A stretch of DNA of 41,102 bases, from positions 1 to 41,102 of IMG/VR virus record IMGVR_UViG_3300020439_000020; one strand, 5' to 3'. The stretch comes from a virus. The notes under the pieces are model-generated. The model saw only the letters and a list, made by a program, of their open reading frames with translations. It was not told the origin of the DNA and made no database searches. The first letter of the stretch is position 1, and each line of letters starts with the position of its first letter. The position numbers and the translations under genes were made by a program. This document shows, one piece after another, positions 34,646 to 40,877 of this stretch.

Positions 34646-34923
34646 CAGTCGTAGTACAAATATTCAGGGTGTTGTTGTTGAAACGTACCACCTAGTTCTG
34701 CTTTGTGTGTATCGAACTGTATGTTCGGGTGGTTTTCTTCTAGTTCCTCTAGCTCACCCAAGTTCTCTGTGACTGACCAACCACACTCTACCAAACGTAT
34801 TTGGTGCATGTTTTTACCACCGTTTGACGTGAACTCATTGATGAGTTCGTATGCTTCGTCTGAGTTGTTAGCCTCGACAAAGACTTCGTTTCTCTGCTCA
34901 TACTCTAATTTGAATAAAGCCAT
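34645..34923 (-). CDS. Hypothetical small protein
   Basis: 92 aa. MALFKLEYEQRNEVFVEANNS is followed by SDEAYELINEF; this opening resembles small regulators with a beta-alpha fold (V-x-A-x-x-x-x-E-A), but I recognise no family. Acidic. One-base and four-base overlaps with neighbours. Confidence 0.5.
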   Translation of the reverse strand: MALFKLEYEQRNEVFVEANNSDEAYELINEFTSNGGKNMHQIRLVECGWSVTENLGELEELEENHPNIQFDTHKAELGGTFQQQHPEYLYYD

Positions 34924-35081
34924 TACGTACTCCTATCTACTATTAGTTTTAATTTGTTAATTAGTTCTTCTTTATCTGACTCTTGTGCATCAAGCCAATC
35001 TATTTCTTCGGCTATGCAGTCAAACAGATTTCTACTTATGGTTTCACCACGTGTATAGTTGAAACCAATTTGCACGTTCAT
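34923..35081 (-). CDS. Small hypothetical protein
   Basis: 52 aa, GAGGAGTA before ATG. MNVQIGFNYTRGETISRNLF, then a helical acidic/basic end. TAATG overlaps on both sides. No family recognised. Confidence 0.5.
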   Translation of the reverse strand: MNVQIGFNYTRGETISRNLFDCIAEEIDWLDAQESDKEELINKLKLIVDRST

Positions 35082-35203
35082 TACTCCTCCTCTAAACAAC
35101 TTCTGATATCTTTATCATCTAAGTCGTGTATGTATTCTATTGCTTGTTCCATATCCATAGCTGAAAATGATACAAACATTGTATATATTTTTGGTTTAGC
35201 CAT
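35081..35203 (-). CDS. Small hypothetical protein
   Basis: 40 aa, GGAGGAGTA before ATG. MAKPKIYTMFVSFSAMDMEQ then an acidic helix ending CLEEE. Overlaps both neighbours by one base. No family recognised. Confidence 0.5.
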   Translation of the reverse strand: MAKPKIYTMFVSFSAMDMEQAIEYIHDLDDKDIRSCLEEE

Positions 35204-35496
35204 TACTCCTCCTCCCATACGGAATCTTGATAATCAAATGGTGGCTCTGTTATCTCATGTAACTGCATTGACTTGACAAGACAATCTGTTGAACAGAAAA
35301 ATCCTAAGTCATATTCAATCTCACAGTAACCTGTGTCAACATCTTCGTTGACAAACATGTACACCATATCGTCTCTGTTACGGATACTGTTGTTACATTG
35401 GTGACAATCCTCCATGTGAAACCCTGCATTATGCAAACGCAGAGAGTATCCCCATGTGTACCTGATAACAGTATCGACACTAACTTTTGAAAACAT
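35203..35496 (-). CDS. Cys-containing hypothetical protein
   Basis: 97 aa from ATG 35496 (AGAGGATTGCG upstream); an ATG eight codons earlier would enlarge the overlap with the upstream gene. It carries CHQCNNS and, 36 residues later, CSTDC, a possible zinc ribbon of the C-x2-C...C-x3-C kind. Acidic end (DSVWEEE). Function unknown. Confidence 0.5.
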   Translation of the reverse strand: MFSKVSVDTVIRYTWGYSLRLHNAGFHMEDCHQCNNSIRNRDDMVYMFVNEDVDTGYCEIEYDLGFFCSTDCLVKSMQLHEITEPPFDYQDSVWEEE

Positions 35497-35710
35497 CGCA
35501 ATCCTCTGTGAGTGTTTCATAAATCCAATCAGGTTTCATTGTCATTGATGGTTTATCAAAACTAAGTTTTCTTACTTTTGGCTCATCAAACACAAGATTC
35601 ATGTCACCAAACTCCACTAGATTTCTCATCTCAAAGTCACGTACTGTATCTACTACTTCGGCATTAGTTCCGTCTGTGTCGAAGTAGACTTCCATTTTTA
35701 CTCTGTACAT
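35480..35710 (-). CDS. Hypothetical small protein
   Basis: 76 aa. Begins MYRVKMEVYFDTDGTNAEVV; a second ATG at codon 6 is an alternative start, and the first has only a weak GGTG site. The mixed beta-alpha profile suggests a ferredoxin-like fold, but this is speculative. It overlaps the next gene by 17 bases. Confidence 0.5.
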   Translation of the reverse strand: MYRVKMEVYFDTDGTNAEVVDTVRDFEMRNLVEFGDMNLVFDEPKVRKLSFDKPSMTMKPDWIYETLTEDCDVFKS

Positions 35711-35934
35711 TGTTTCACCAACTTGTCTGTTTTGAAATGTACATTTATCTCATCTAACAGTTCAGACATGCGTGTAACAAATCCTGCGAACTCAACTGTA
35801 TCTGTAAAGACAATGTTGATGAGGTCGCCTCTTGTCGCACTTATGTTCAGAAATACTTCATCTGATAAGTCTTTCATGGTTTCGGGTGATGTCCATGAAC
35901 TACGATACTTGTCGTAGTCAGCTTGTATAAACAT
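35698..35934 (-). CDS. Hypothetical small protein
   Basis: 78 aa from ATG 35934, preceded by AAGGATAAAT. MFIQADYDKYRSSWTSPETM, then NISATRGDLINIVFTDTV. No family recognised. Overlaps the neighbours by 13 and 17 bases. Confidence 0.5.
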   Translation of the reverse strand: MFIQADYDKYRSSWTSPETMKDLSDEVFLNISATRGDLINIVFTDTVEFAGFVTRMSELLDEINVHFKTDKLVKQCTE

Positions 35935-36085
35935 ATTTATCCTTTCTCTGACGTGTAACATTACGCCAACTTCCTACTTTCTTGAATAGTTCCCAACACA
36001 TCTCGCATTTGCCGTCACCAATGAAGTAACCCCACAGGGTATCATTGAACAAGCAAATCTCACACTTATATGATTTCGAGTTCAT
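35918..36085 (-). CDS. Tiny zinc-ribbon protein
   Basis: 55 aa from ATG 36085 (GGAAAG upstream). MNSKSYKCEICLFND...GDGKCEMCWELF: two C-x2-C pairs 16 residues apart. The remaining tail is basic (RNVTRQRKDKY). Likely zinc-bound, perhaps nucleic-acid binding. Overlaps both neighbours. Confidence 0.6.
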   Translation of the reverse strand: MNSKSYKCEICLFNDTLWGYFIGDGKCEMCWELFKKVGSWRNVTRQRKDKYVYTS

Positions 36086-36254
36086 TGAGTCTTTCCTTGA
36101 TTGCTTTGAGCAATGCTCTGTTTCTTGTACCTCTGCCCATAACACTATCAGCGATAGTGGTATCAGCTTCGATAAAGAGAGCAAAGTCTCGGTAGATACG
36201 GTGAGCTAATTCTAAATTACCTGCACCGTGTATTTCTCTGAGTTTGTTACCCAT
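36066..36254 (-). CDS. Small helical hypothetical protein
   Basis: 62 aa from ATG 36254, chosen for GAGGAGGTGAAC; an upstream in-frame ATG lies inside the first hairpin. Helical: ELAHRIYRDFALFIEADTTI and NRALLKAIKERLNELEII. It is the first gene after the hairpin array, so a transcript crossing the array would carry it. No family recognised. Confidence 0.55.
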   Translation of the reverse strand: MGNKLREIHGAGNLELAHRIYRDFALFIEADTTIADSVMGRGTRNRALLKAIKERLNELEII

Positions 36255-36271
36255 GTTCACCTCCTCGTATA

Positions 36272-36350
36272 TAGATAACTTGATAGACACAGGTCACAGA
36301 AAGGAACTGTCGAACGTTACGTACATACCCCATGTCTATCAAGCTACCTA
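36272..36350 (-). repeat. Long inverted repeat 1 of the hairpin array
   Basis: Arms at 36272-36289 and 36333-36350, each 18 bases, with 16 Watson-Crick pairs and two positions that are A-C on the plus strand but U-G in minus-strand RNA. The inner half (ATAGACA/TGTCTAT) differs from repeats 2 and 3 but pairing is kept. Loop of 43 bases. Confidence 0.75.
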
Positions 36351-36478
36351 CTTACTACTGGCTTACACACTTAAGTCTTAGCAGTTTACGTAGTTCGTAA
36401 GTAGCTTCTGATGATGTCATTAAACAACTCAGTCTTGTAGATATTTACTTTTCTTTATTGTTTAATACATTGCTATCA

Positions 36479-36574
36479 TAGATAGCTCGTAGCACACGTA
36501 CAGGGAAATAACTTAAGTGGAAAGTACACCACGTTATTTTTACTAAACAAACCCTATGTGCTACAAGCTACCTA
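36479..36574 (-). repeat. Long inverted repeat 2 of the hairpin array
   Basis: Arms at 36479-36496 and 36557-36574. 16 Watson-Crick pairs and two G-U pairs in minus-strand RNA. The right arm is identical to that of repeat 3. The loop contains a nested AAATAAC/GTTATTT stem with GTGG/CCAC inside it. Confidence 0.75.
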
Positions 36575-36737
36575 CTTTCATAAGTAGCTAGACCTTTTGA
36601 TACCTGTCTAGGTATGACACACTTCTGTCAAGCAACCGATATGAGTTATAGACTTCGGTTAGTCTTGCTACCTACAGCCCAAGCACGAAAGCGATTAAGC
36701 ACTTGGGCTATGGTACTGAACTATTGCTAGTACAGTG

Positions 36738-36838
36738 TAGATAGCTTGTAACACACAAGGAACGAGGTCTGCAATTAGTTGTTTCGTTCTTATCCAGTTA
36801 TGAACTGGCTACCTTTCTTATGTGCTACAAGCTACCTA
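36738..36838 (-). repeat. Long inverted repeat 3 of the hairpin array
   Basis: Arms at 36738-36755 and 36821-36838. 16 Watson-Crick pairs and two G-U pairs in minus-strand RNA. The loop carries a perfect CCAGTT/AACTGG hairpin (36794-36799, 36803-36808). Confidence 0.75.
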
Positions 36839-36941
36839 CGTTCAGTCGTTAGTCACAGGGCATTTGGAACTAACTCTTACTTGTAGATAGCTAATTGCTT
36901 TGGCTATCAGCTTATCAGTTGCTTCTCACGTACTGAAGCAA

Positions 36942-37283
36942 TCAAAAACTTCTCCACATTACGATACCTTCTGTACCTGCATGTGTCTTTACATGTTCCC
37001 AATGCCAATCCATTGAGTAATCTCCTACTATTGCTTCTTCATCTAGGTATGGTACGAGCTTGTCATCAATACCCCATACCTCTACGAAGTCATTGAAAAT
37101 CGTGTAGCTGTATTCATCTTCACTAACGAAATGAACACAAGCCATGAAGTCATCAAAGTAATCTTTATTTTTGTCACGTATACTGTAGTGTTCTAAGAAC
37201 ACATCAAGGATAGCTTGACACTCGTCCTCGTCATAGCTCCCTCCTTGTGCTACTACCACATCTTTGACTGTGTGTTTACTCAT
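36942..37283 (-). CDS. Acidic hypothetical protein
   Basis: 113 aa from ATG 37283, which overlaps the upstream stop (TAATG) and has GGGAGGATTTC before it. Strongly acidic: DEDECQAILDVFLEHY, VSEDEYSYTIFNDFVEVWG, YLDEEAIVGDYSMDW. The acid-rich pattern is reminiscent of DNA-mimic antirestriction proteins, but I cannot assign it to ArdA or any named family. Last gene before the hairpin array. Confidence 0.55.
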   Translation of the reverse strand: MSKHTVKDVVVAQGGSYDEDECQAILDVFLEHYSIRDKNKDYFDDFMACVHFVSEDEYSYTIFNDFVEVWGIDDKLVPYLDEEAIVGDYSMDWHWEHVKTHAGTEGIVMWRSF

Positions 37284-37426
37284 TAGAAATCCTCCCATAG
37301 TGTCTCTGATTGTTCATTATATTTCCAATTCTCGTTTATCCATGGGGAGTCTAGCTTGTAGAGTTTACCGTGTTGGTCTTGCACAACCACGTCCCATATC
37401 TCGTATTCTAATTTTTCTTTATCCAC
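37283..37426 (-). CDS. Small hypothetical protein
   Basis: 47 aa, GTG start in a TAGTG overlap with the upstream stop, with GGAAAG upstream. Trp-rich: YEIWDVVVQDQHGKLYKLDS then PWINENWKYNE. One-base overlap with the next gene. No family recognised. Confidence 0.55.
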   Translation of the reverse strand: MDKEKLEYEIWDVVVQDQHGKLYKLDSPWINENWKYNEQSETLWEDF

Positions 37427-37611
37427 TATCTTTCCTTTCCTAAGTAATACGCAATGGGATTGTAATTTTCCCTTACTTCATCACTTACACCTCTCACCTC
37501 GTATAGAGTATCGCTTTCACGATTAGGTTTTTTCCAACTAGGTAGTTTGTATAAATAAAAATACTTGTACCCGTATTTGTTCTGTATTTCTTTTAATGTT
37601 AATTCTTGCAT
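37426..37611 (-). CDS. Small hypothetical protein
   Basis: 61 aa from ATG 37611, overlapping the upstream stop (TAATG); a GTG two codons earlier is possible. Contains LTLKEIQNKYGYKYFYLYKL, which looks like an HTH-type or initiator segment, then a basic patch. Function unknown. Confidence 0.55.
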   Translation of the reverse strand: MQELTLKEIQNKYGYKYFYLYKLPSWKKPNRESDTLYEVRGVSDEVRENYNPIAYYLGKER

Positions 37612-37772
37612 TAACACACCTCTCGTATCTCTGTTATTTCTTCTTCTTCAATATCTATCCCGAACTCGTCCTTGAACGAATCCATTAACTTTTGGATATA
37701 TTGTTCTTTGTTCTCTGCCTCTATGTTGTTACCTGCAAAGGCAAGAGTAACTACTGCTGTATATTCTTTCAT
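37611..37772 (-). CDS. Small acidic hypothetical protein
   Basis: 53 aa, GAGGTGTGT before ATG. MKEYTAVVTLAFAGNNIEAE, then a helix and an acidic strand (DIEEEEITEI). The opening resembles phage proteins of a beta-alpha fold with Y-x-x-x-V-T-L-A-F; no name assigned. ATGA and TAATG overlaps. Confidence 0.55.
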   Translation of the reverse strand: MKEYTAVVTLAFAGNNIEAENKEQYIQKLMDSFKDEFGIDIEEEEITEIREVC

Positions 37773-38218
37773 ACACACACCTCACAATCTTGTAATCCAC
37801 TAGGTATCGCCATACCACATGGGCAATAACTCGCAAAGAGTTCTGCATGTGAAGGGCAACAACCTTTCTCAATATTATGGTCGAAGCCTTTCACGTATTG
37901 ATGGCTACCATTTCTAACATAGTTAGATACATCATCTTGCAATAAAGCTCTACGTTTTTCTAACTCTTGTACGTTACGAGTTTCTTTGCAATCTCTACAC
38001 ATACCGTATCGACTAAGGTGTTTACCACATAGCGAACAGCATGGTACTTCTTTTGCATCTATGTCTACGTGTTCTATTCTCATACCTGATAGGTTTGGAA
38101 TATCTGTACGAGTAATTGTTTTACTTGCACGTATAGTTCTGCTATCCGATTGTATGAAGTCCACATCTACGGCAACTTTCATACGAGGGATAGTACTTGT
38201 ACGTTTTGGTTTACTCAT
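37769..38218 (-). CDS. Zinc-ribbon early protein
   Basis: 149 aa, AAAGGATAAGTC before ATG. The basic N-terminus (MSKPKRTSTIPRMK) is followed by CCSLCGKHLSRYGMCRDC (two C-x2-C pairs 12 apart), then a helix and a second Cys cluster (KGCCPSH...YCPCG...CEVC). Two zinc sites and a basic arm suggest a nucleic-acid binding regulator. First gene of its leftward unit, next to the repeats upstream, which may be its operators. Confidence 0.6.
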   Translation of the reverse strand: MSKPKRTSTIPRMKVAVDVDFIQSDSRTIRASKTITRTDIPNLSGMRIEHVDIDAKEVPCCSLCGKHLSRYGMCRDCKETRNVQELEKRRALLQDDVSNYVRNGSHQYVKGFDHNIEKGCCPSHAELFASYCPCGMAIPSGLQDCEVCV

Positions 38219-38317
38219 GACTTATCCTTTCTCTTGTACGTTATTCACATCTGCAAAGCCAAAGCAAATGTTTCCAACAACATTAATCAGCTAGCTTCAC
38301 GTATTGAATTGCTATAT

Positions 38318-38343
38318 TAAAATATTTATTTATAAATATTTTA
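38318..38343. repeat. Perfect AT-only hairpin
   Basis: TAAAATATTTA/TAAATATTTTA arms of 11 bases around TTTA. Composed only of A and T, in the gap (38219-38470) upstream of the zinc-ribbon gene. Could be a DNA-unwinding or promoter element. Confidence 0.6.
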
Positions 38344-38367
38344 TGGTTATTGGTTTTATGGTTTGGT

Positions 38368-38457
38368 TTCAACAGTGAGTGTGGTAACCGTGTGCGTGTG
38401 TGTGTAAGAAATGATGTGGTCGTGTGGTTATTCAACAGTGATTGTGGTACTCGTGTG
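38368..38457. repeat. Two direct repeats upstream of leftward unit
   Basis: TTCAACAGTGAGTGTGGTAA... (38368-38394) and TTCAACAGTGATTGTGGTAC... (38431-38457) agree at 24 of 27 positions and are 63 bases (six helical turns) apart. The plus strand here is G/T-rich with almost no C. The in-phase spacing suggests protein binding sites; the rest of this gap holds no gene. Confidence 0.6.
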
Positions 38458-38471
38458 GGGATTATGAGGCT

Positions 38472-38508
38472 TAAAAAAAATACCTAGTGAGCCGAAACCC
38501 ACTAGGTA
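38472..38508 (-). terminator. Rho-independent terminator, leftward
   Basis: TACCTAGTG (38481-38489) and CACTAGGTA (38500-38508) form a 9-bp stem; on the minus strand it is followed by eight T. It ends the short leftward unit 38514-38959. Confidence 0.85.
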
Positions 38509-38513
38509 AATTA

Positions 38514-38615
38514 TTAGATACCGTATACAAGTTCTGTATAGTAAGCATCTACGCAATAGGTACAGTCTGCAACGTTTGTAAAGTCACTGCAGTATGTACA
38601 GTCATACTGCTCGAT
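38514..38615 (-). CDS. Tiny zinc-knuckle ORF, possible ATC start
   Basis: 33 aa if started at ATC 38615, which overlaps the upstream stop (TAATC). It has CTYC twice, 12 residues apart (YDCTYCSDF...DCTYCVDAYY). No standard start lies between the upstream stop and the cysteines; a standard ATG at 38783 would give an 89-aa product lying largely inside the upstream gene. Weak RBS. Ends at the terminator. Confidence 0.4.
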   Translation of the reverse strand: MEQYDCTYCSDFTNVADCTYCVDAYYTELVYGI

Positions 38616-38959
38616 TACTTCTTGAGAAGTTCGTCCAATGCAGTCTTGTTGATTACTTGGAGTTGTTTCTTTGTAATCGAGCTTGACACTTTTCCCGTGT
38701 CGGATACCTTGATTGTAGCGACACCTTGCAGGAGCATGTTCTTGATTTTGTCGGGAGTACTTGAATTGTAGCAAGTTTCCCAATCCACTAAGTCGTGGAA
38801 CTTACCATCAAGAACATACGATACATTGTATCGTCTTTTGAAATTGTCCTTTTCTAGTTGTCGTCTACGTGTAACTAACATCCCGTCTTGGAATTTAGTT
38901 GTTGTACCTACTTGGTGAGGTGAATACTCTACACCAGGTATTAGTTTGTTACTAGGCAT
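38615..38959 (-). CDS. Hypothetical early protein
   Basis: 114 aa, AAAGGACTAGC upstream of ATG. Basic centre (VTRRRQLEKDNFKRRYNVSY) followed by FHDLVDWETCYNSSTPDKIK and SITKKQLQVINKTALDELLKK. First leftward gene from the divergent control region, so probably expressed early. No family recognised. Confidence 0.6.
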   Translation of the reverse strand: MPSNKLIPGVEYSPHQVGTTTKFQDGMLVTRRRQLEKDNFKRRYNVSYVLDGKFHDLVDWETCYNSSTPDKIKNMLLQGVATIKVSDTGKVSSSITKKQLQVINKTALDELLKK

Positions 38960-39925
38960 TTTGCTAGTCCTTTCTGTTATGTATGTACGTTCTATACATA
39001 CTTCGTACTCTGTTAGAAGTATGTATTCTTTTTAAGTTTAACTACATATAGAAATTATCTACTGAATAGTGCTTTACTCTCTCGTTTCGGGAAGAGCGAT
39101 TAGGCTCGACTAATCGGCACGACTGAAGGATAATTTATATCTACGAATTATTGAGAGTCGGTAGATATATTCTTTATATATCTATTAGTACGAATATAAA
39201 TTAAGAAGGAGCTAGCGAACTAGGAGAGCGTATGACTGAGTAATTTGGTATGAGTACTTAAGACTTGATGTAATGAGTAGTGTAGTTGTGGGGATAGTGT
39301 GTGATGTAAATAGACGGGGGGATGTTTTTAGAAAGAGAAATATAGTCTATTACGTATATGTGTGGTACAGCTCATACGTATGCATATCAGTACTAGTTAG
39401 TTATATATATAGGTATACGGTGATGTTACACAGTCACGCCTGCGCACGTGGCGTTTAATGTAGGTACGGGGTGTATATGTACTGTAAGCCCCAGTAATAT
39501 TAATGGTAATTCTTGGTAAAACTTAGGGCTAGTTACAGGTTTCTTATGGGATTACGTACTAATTAGGGGTAATTAATACACTGTTGAGACATACTAGCCC
39601 TGCTAGTAGCTTAACAGGTATTGGCAGTAATTGGTAGTATATTTGTTAATATTTATTGTTTGTTCTAATGGAGTGTTGTTCAGTGTTCTTGTGAGCGTGC
39701 GGGCATATATGCTTAGTATAAAAAAAGCTCTAAAATGCTTTTACAATATCTTTCAGTGGTCCTTGGGTACTGCTTTTTGAGGTAATCCCTATCCTAACTA
39801 TTTAGTTAGTAAGCAGCTTTCGTACGCCCGATATCCGCTTTACCTGTAACCACATCTCAACATTGTGTTTGTTGATTTTATAATAACATACTTTAAATAT
39901 AAAGTTGGTTATTATTAATTACATT
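38960..39925. promoter_or_regulatory. Divergent control region rich in inverted repeats
   Basis: 966 bases without a credible gene, between leftward (38959) and rightward (39926) genes. It holds TACATACTTC/GAAGTATGTA (38995-39004, 39016-39025), CGATTAG/CTAATCG (39097-39103, 39110-39116), TAATTTATA/TATAAATTA (39131-39139, 39195-39203) around TAGATATAT/ATATATCTA (39162-39170, 39176-39184), AGGGCTAGT/ACTAGCCCT (39525-39533, 39593-39601), GCATATATGC (39703-39712), AAAAGC/GCTTTT (39724-39729, 39738-39743) and CTAACTA/TAGTTAG (39794-39800, 39803-39809). Candidate origin and promoter area. Confidence 0.5.
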
Positions 39926-40456
39926 ATGGGAACTATACACGAATTTAAAGACGATTACAACATTGGTTTACTAGGTGAAAACTTAATAAGAGATTATTAC
40001 AACTCCAGGCGTACATCAGAAGGTAAAGATATATATATAGTACGACCTGCACAACAGTGGGAACAAGAACAAGGTGCAGATTTTTTTGTAGTTAACAATG
40101 AGTTGGGTACAAAATACTTTGAGGTCAAAACAGATACTCAGAGTAAAGATACAGGGAATGTAGCACTAGAAATACAAATAGTGTATGGGGATACAAAAAG
40201 TATTGGATGTGCGTTAAAAACATTCCCTGATTATCTTTTTTATTGGATATACCCAACAACAGAAGTATTATATTGGAATCCTAAAGAATTAAATCCATAC
40301 ATTGTTGACTGGCTACTTGATAGTCCAAAGATAGTGGAAACAAAAAATAAAAATTTTTTTTCACGCTCAATGCTCGTAAGCGTGCAAAAGCTCAAGCAAA
40401 CTGGCGTAGTTCGCACGTTAGACGTACCATTAGCGATAGTAGAAAAAAACAAGTAA
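39926..40456 (+). CDS. PD-(D/E)XK-like nuclease
   Basis: 176 aa from ATG 39926; a TTG seven codons earlier is possible and neither has a clear RBS. The motif core is GLLGENLIRDYYNSRR (an early Glu), GADFFVVN (Asp), then KYFEVKTDTQS (E-x-K), the arrangement of PD-(D/E)XK nucleases such as Holliday junction resolvases or restriction-like enzymes. It may process recombination intermediates with the Rad52-like protein. A TATAAT at 39879-39884 is a possible promoter element. Confidence 0.65.
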   Translation: MGTIHEFKDDYNIGLLGENLIRDYYNSRRTSEGKDIYIVRPAQQWEQEQGADFFVVNNELGTKYFEVKTDTQSKDTGNVALEIQIVYGDTKSIGCALKTFPDYLFYWIYPTTEVLYWNPKELNPYIVDWLLDSPKIVETKNKNFFSRSMLVSVQKLKQTGVVRTLDVPLAIVEKNK

Positions 40457-40474
40457 CTCGTTTACACTCAGCTA

Positions 40475-40624
40475 ATGAAGAAGATAACTCACTGTAAGTT
40501 GTGCAATAAGTTATTCCAAATGAGAGGTGGTTATCGATACTGTGCTAATGTAGGTTGTACAGAGTACAATAAACGATTTGGAGGTAAAGTTGTACGGCAA
40601 AAAAAAGAAGAAGAAGAAGAGTAA
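40475..40624 (+). CDS. Small zinc-finger protein
   Basis: 49 aa. MKKITHCKLCNKLFQMRGGY then RYCANVGCTEYNKRF: two pairs C-x2-C and C-x4-C, a treble-clef-like finger similar to that in TerL. Basic and then acidic end (EEEEE). No strong RBS. The cysteine pairs support a real gene; function unknown. Confidence 0.6.
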   Translation: MKKITHCKLCNKLFQMRGGYRYCANVGCTEYNKRFGGKVVRQKKEEEEE

Positions 40625-40646
40625 ATCTAAAAAAGTTAGATACTAA
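40590..40646 (+). CDS. 18-residue Lys-rich ORF
   Basis: TTG start with GGAGG five bases before it; product MYGKKKKKKKSKSKKVRY. It lies largely inside the zinc-finger gene in another frame. Resembles the basic N-terminus of the protein at 1491 in composition. Doubtful but has the best RBS in its area. Confidence 0.3.
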   Translation: MYGKKKKKKKSKSKKVRY

Positions 40647-40673
40647 TTCTTTATAAAAGAGTGGAGGTACTTA

Positions 40674-40877
40674 GTGGCTAAAATAAAAAATAAACGTAAT
40701 ATATTTACTACACCACAAGATTTGAAGGAATGGTCAATGGACCTTGCCGAAGCATGTGGTAGTATATTAATTAATAAAAAACCAAATATCAGCAAGATTG
40801 ATACACTGGTAGAAAAGTTTGTAAATGATTACAACATGAACATGGAGAGTTTAAATGCCACCAAAGAAGAAGAGTAG
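40674..40877 (+). CDS. Small hypothetical protein, copy 2
   Basis: 67 aa, GTG with GGAGGTACTTA upstream. Paralogue of 1081-1266: NIFTTPQDLKEWSMDLAEACGSI and a V-x-D-Y-N-x-N-M end. It overlaps the next gene by 23 bases, as in copy 1, so the pair was copied as a block. Confidence 0.65.
   Translation: MAKIKNKRNIFTTPQDLKEWSMDLAEACGSILINKKPNISKIDTLVEKFVNDYNMNMESLNATKEEE

Larger units (their letters stand above)
36255..36941 (-). ncRNA. Non-coding hairpin array (candidate structured RNA)
   Basis: A 687-base gap between leftward genes with no convincing frame. It holds three long inverted repeats with 18-base arms (described separately) plus shorter hairpins: CTACTT/AAGTAG (36572-36577, 36582-36587), CTAGAC/GTCTAG (36588-36593, 36606-36611), a degenerate unit TAGGTA/TACCTA with AACCGA/TCGGTT (36609-36674), AGCCCAAG/CTTGGGCT (36676-36683, 36702-36709) and GATAGC/GCTATC (36886-36891, 36903-36908). 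Arm mismatches are G-U pairs only in minus-strand RNA. Class unknown. Confidence 0.55.

Noticed and set aside
36738-36838. tRNA-Met(CAU) on the minus strand
   Set aside because: Only an anticodon-like arm is present; no D arm, no GGTTCGA-type T arm and no 7-bp acceptor stem of the right spacing.
36272-36838. CRISPR array
   Set aside because: The repeats are inverted-arm pairs at irregular distances, not short direct repeats with uniform spacers, and no cas genes are present.
38514-38783. 89-aa version of the tiny CTYC gene
   Set aside because: Its first two thirds overlap the 114-aa gene in another frame and show no motif; only the CTYC part looks protein-like, so I kept the short form at low confidence.
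39273-39458. 61-aa Tyr/Val-rich protein on the plus strand
   Set aside because: No RBS, low-complexity composition and located in the inverted-repeat control region.
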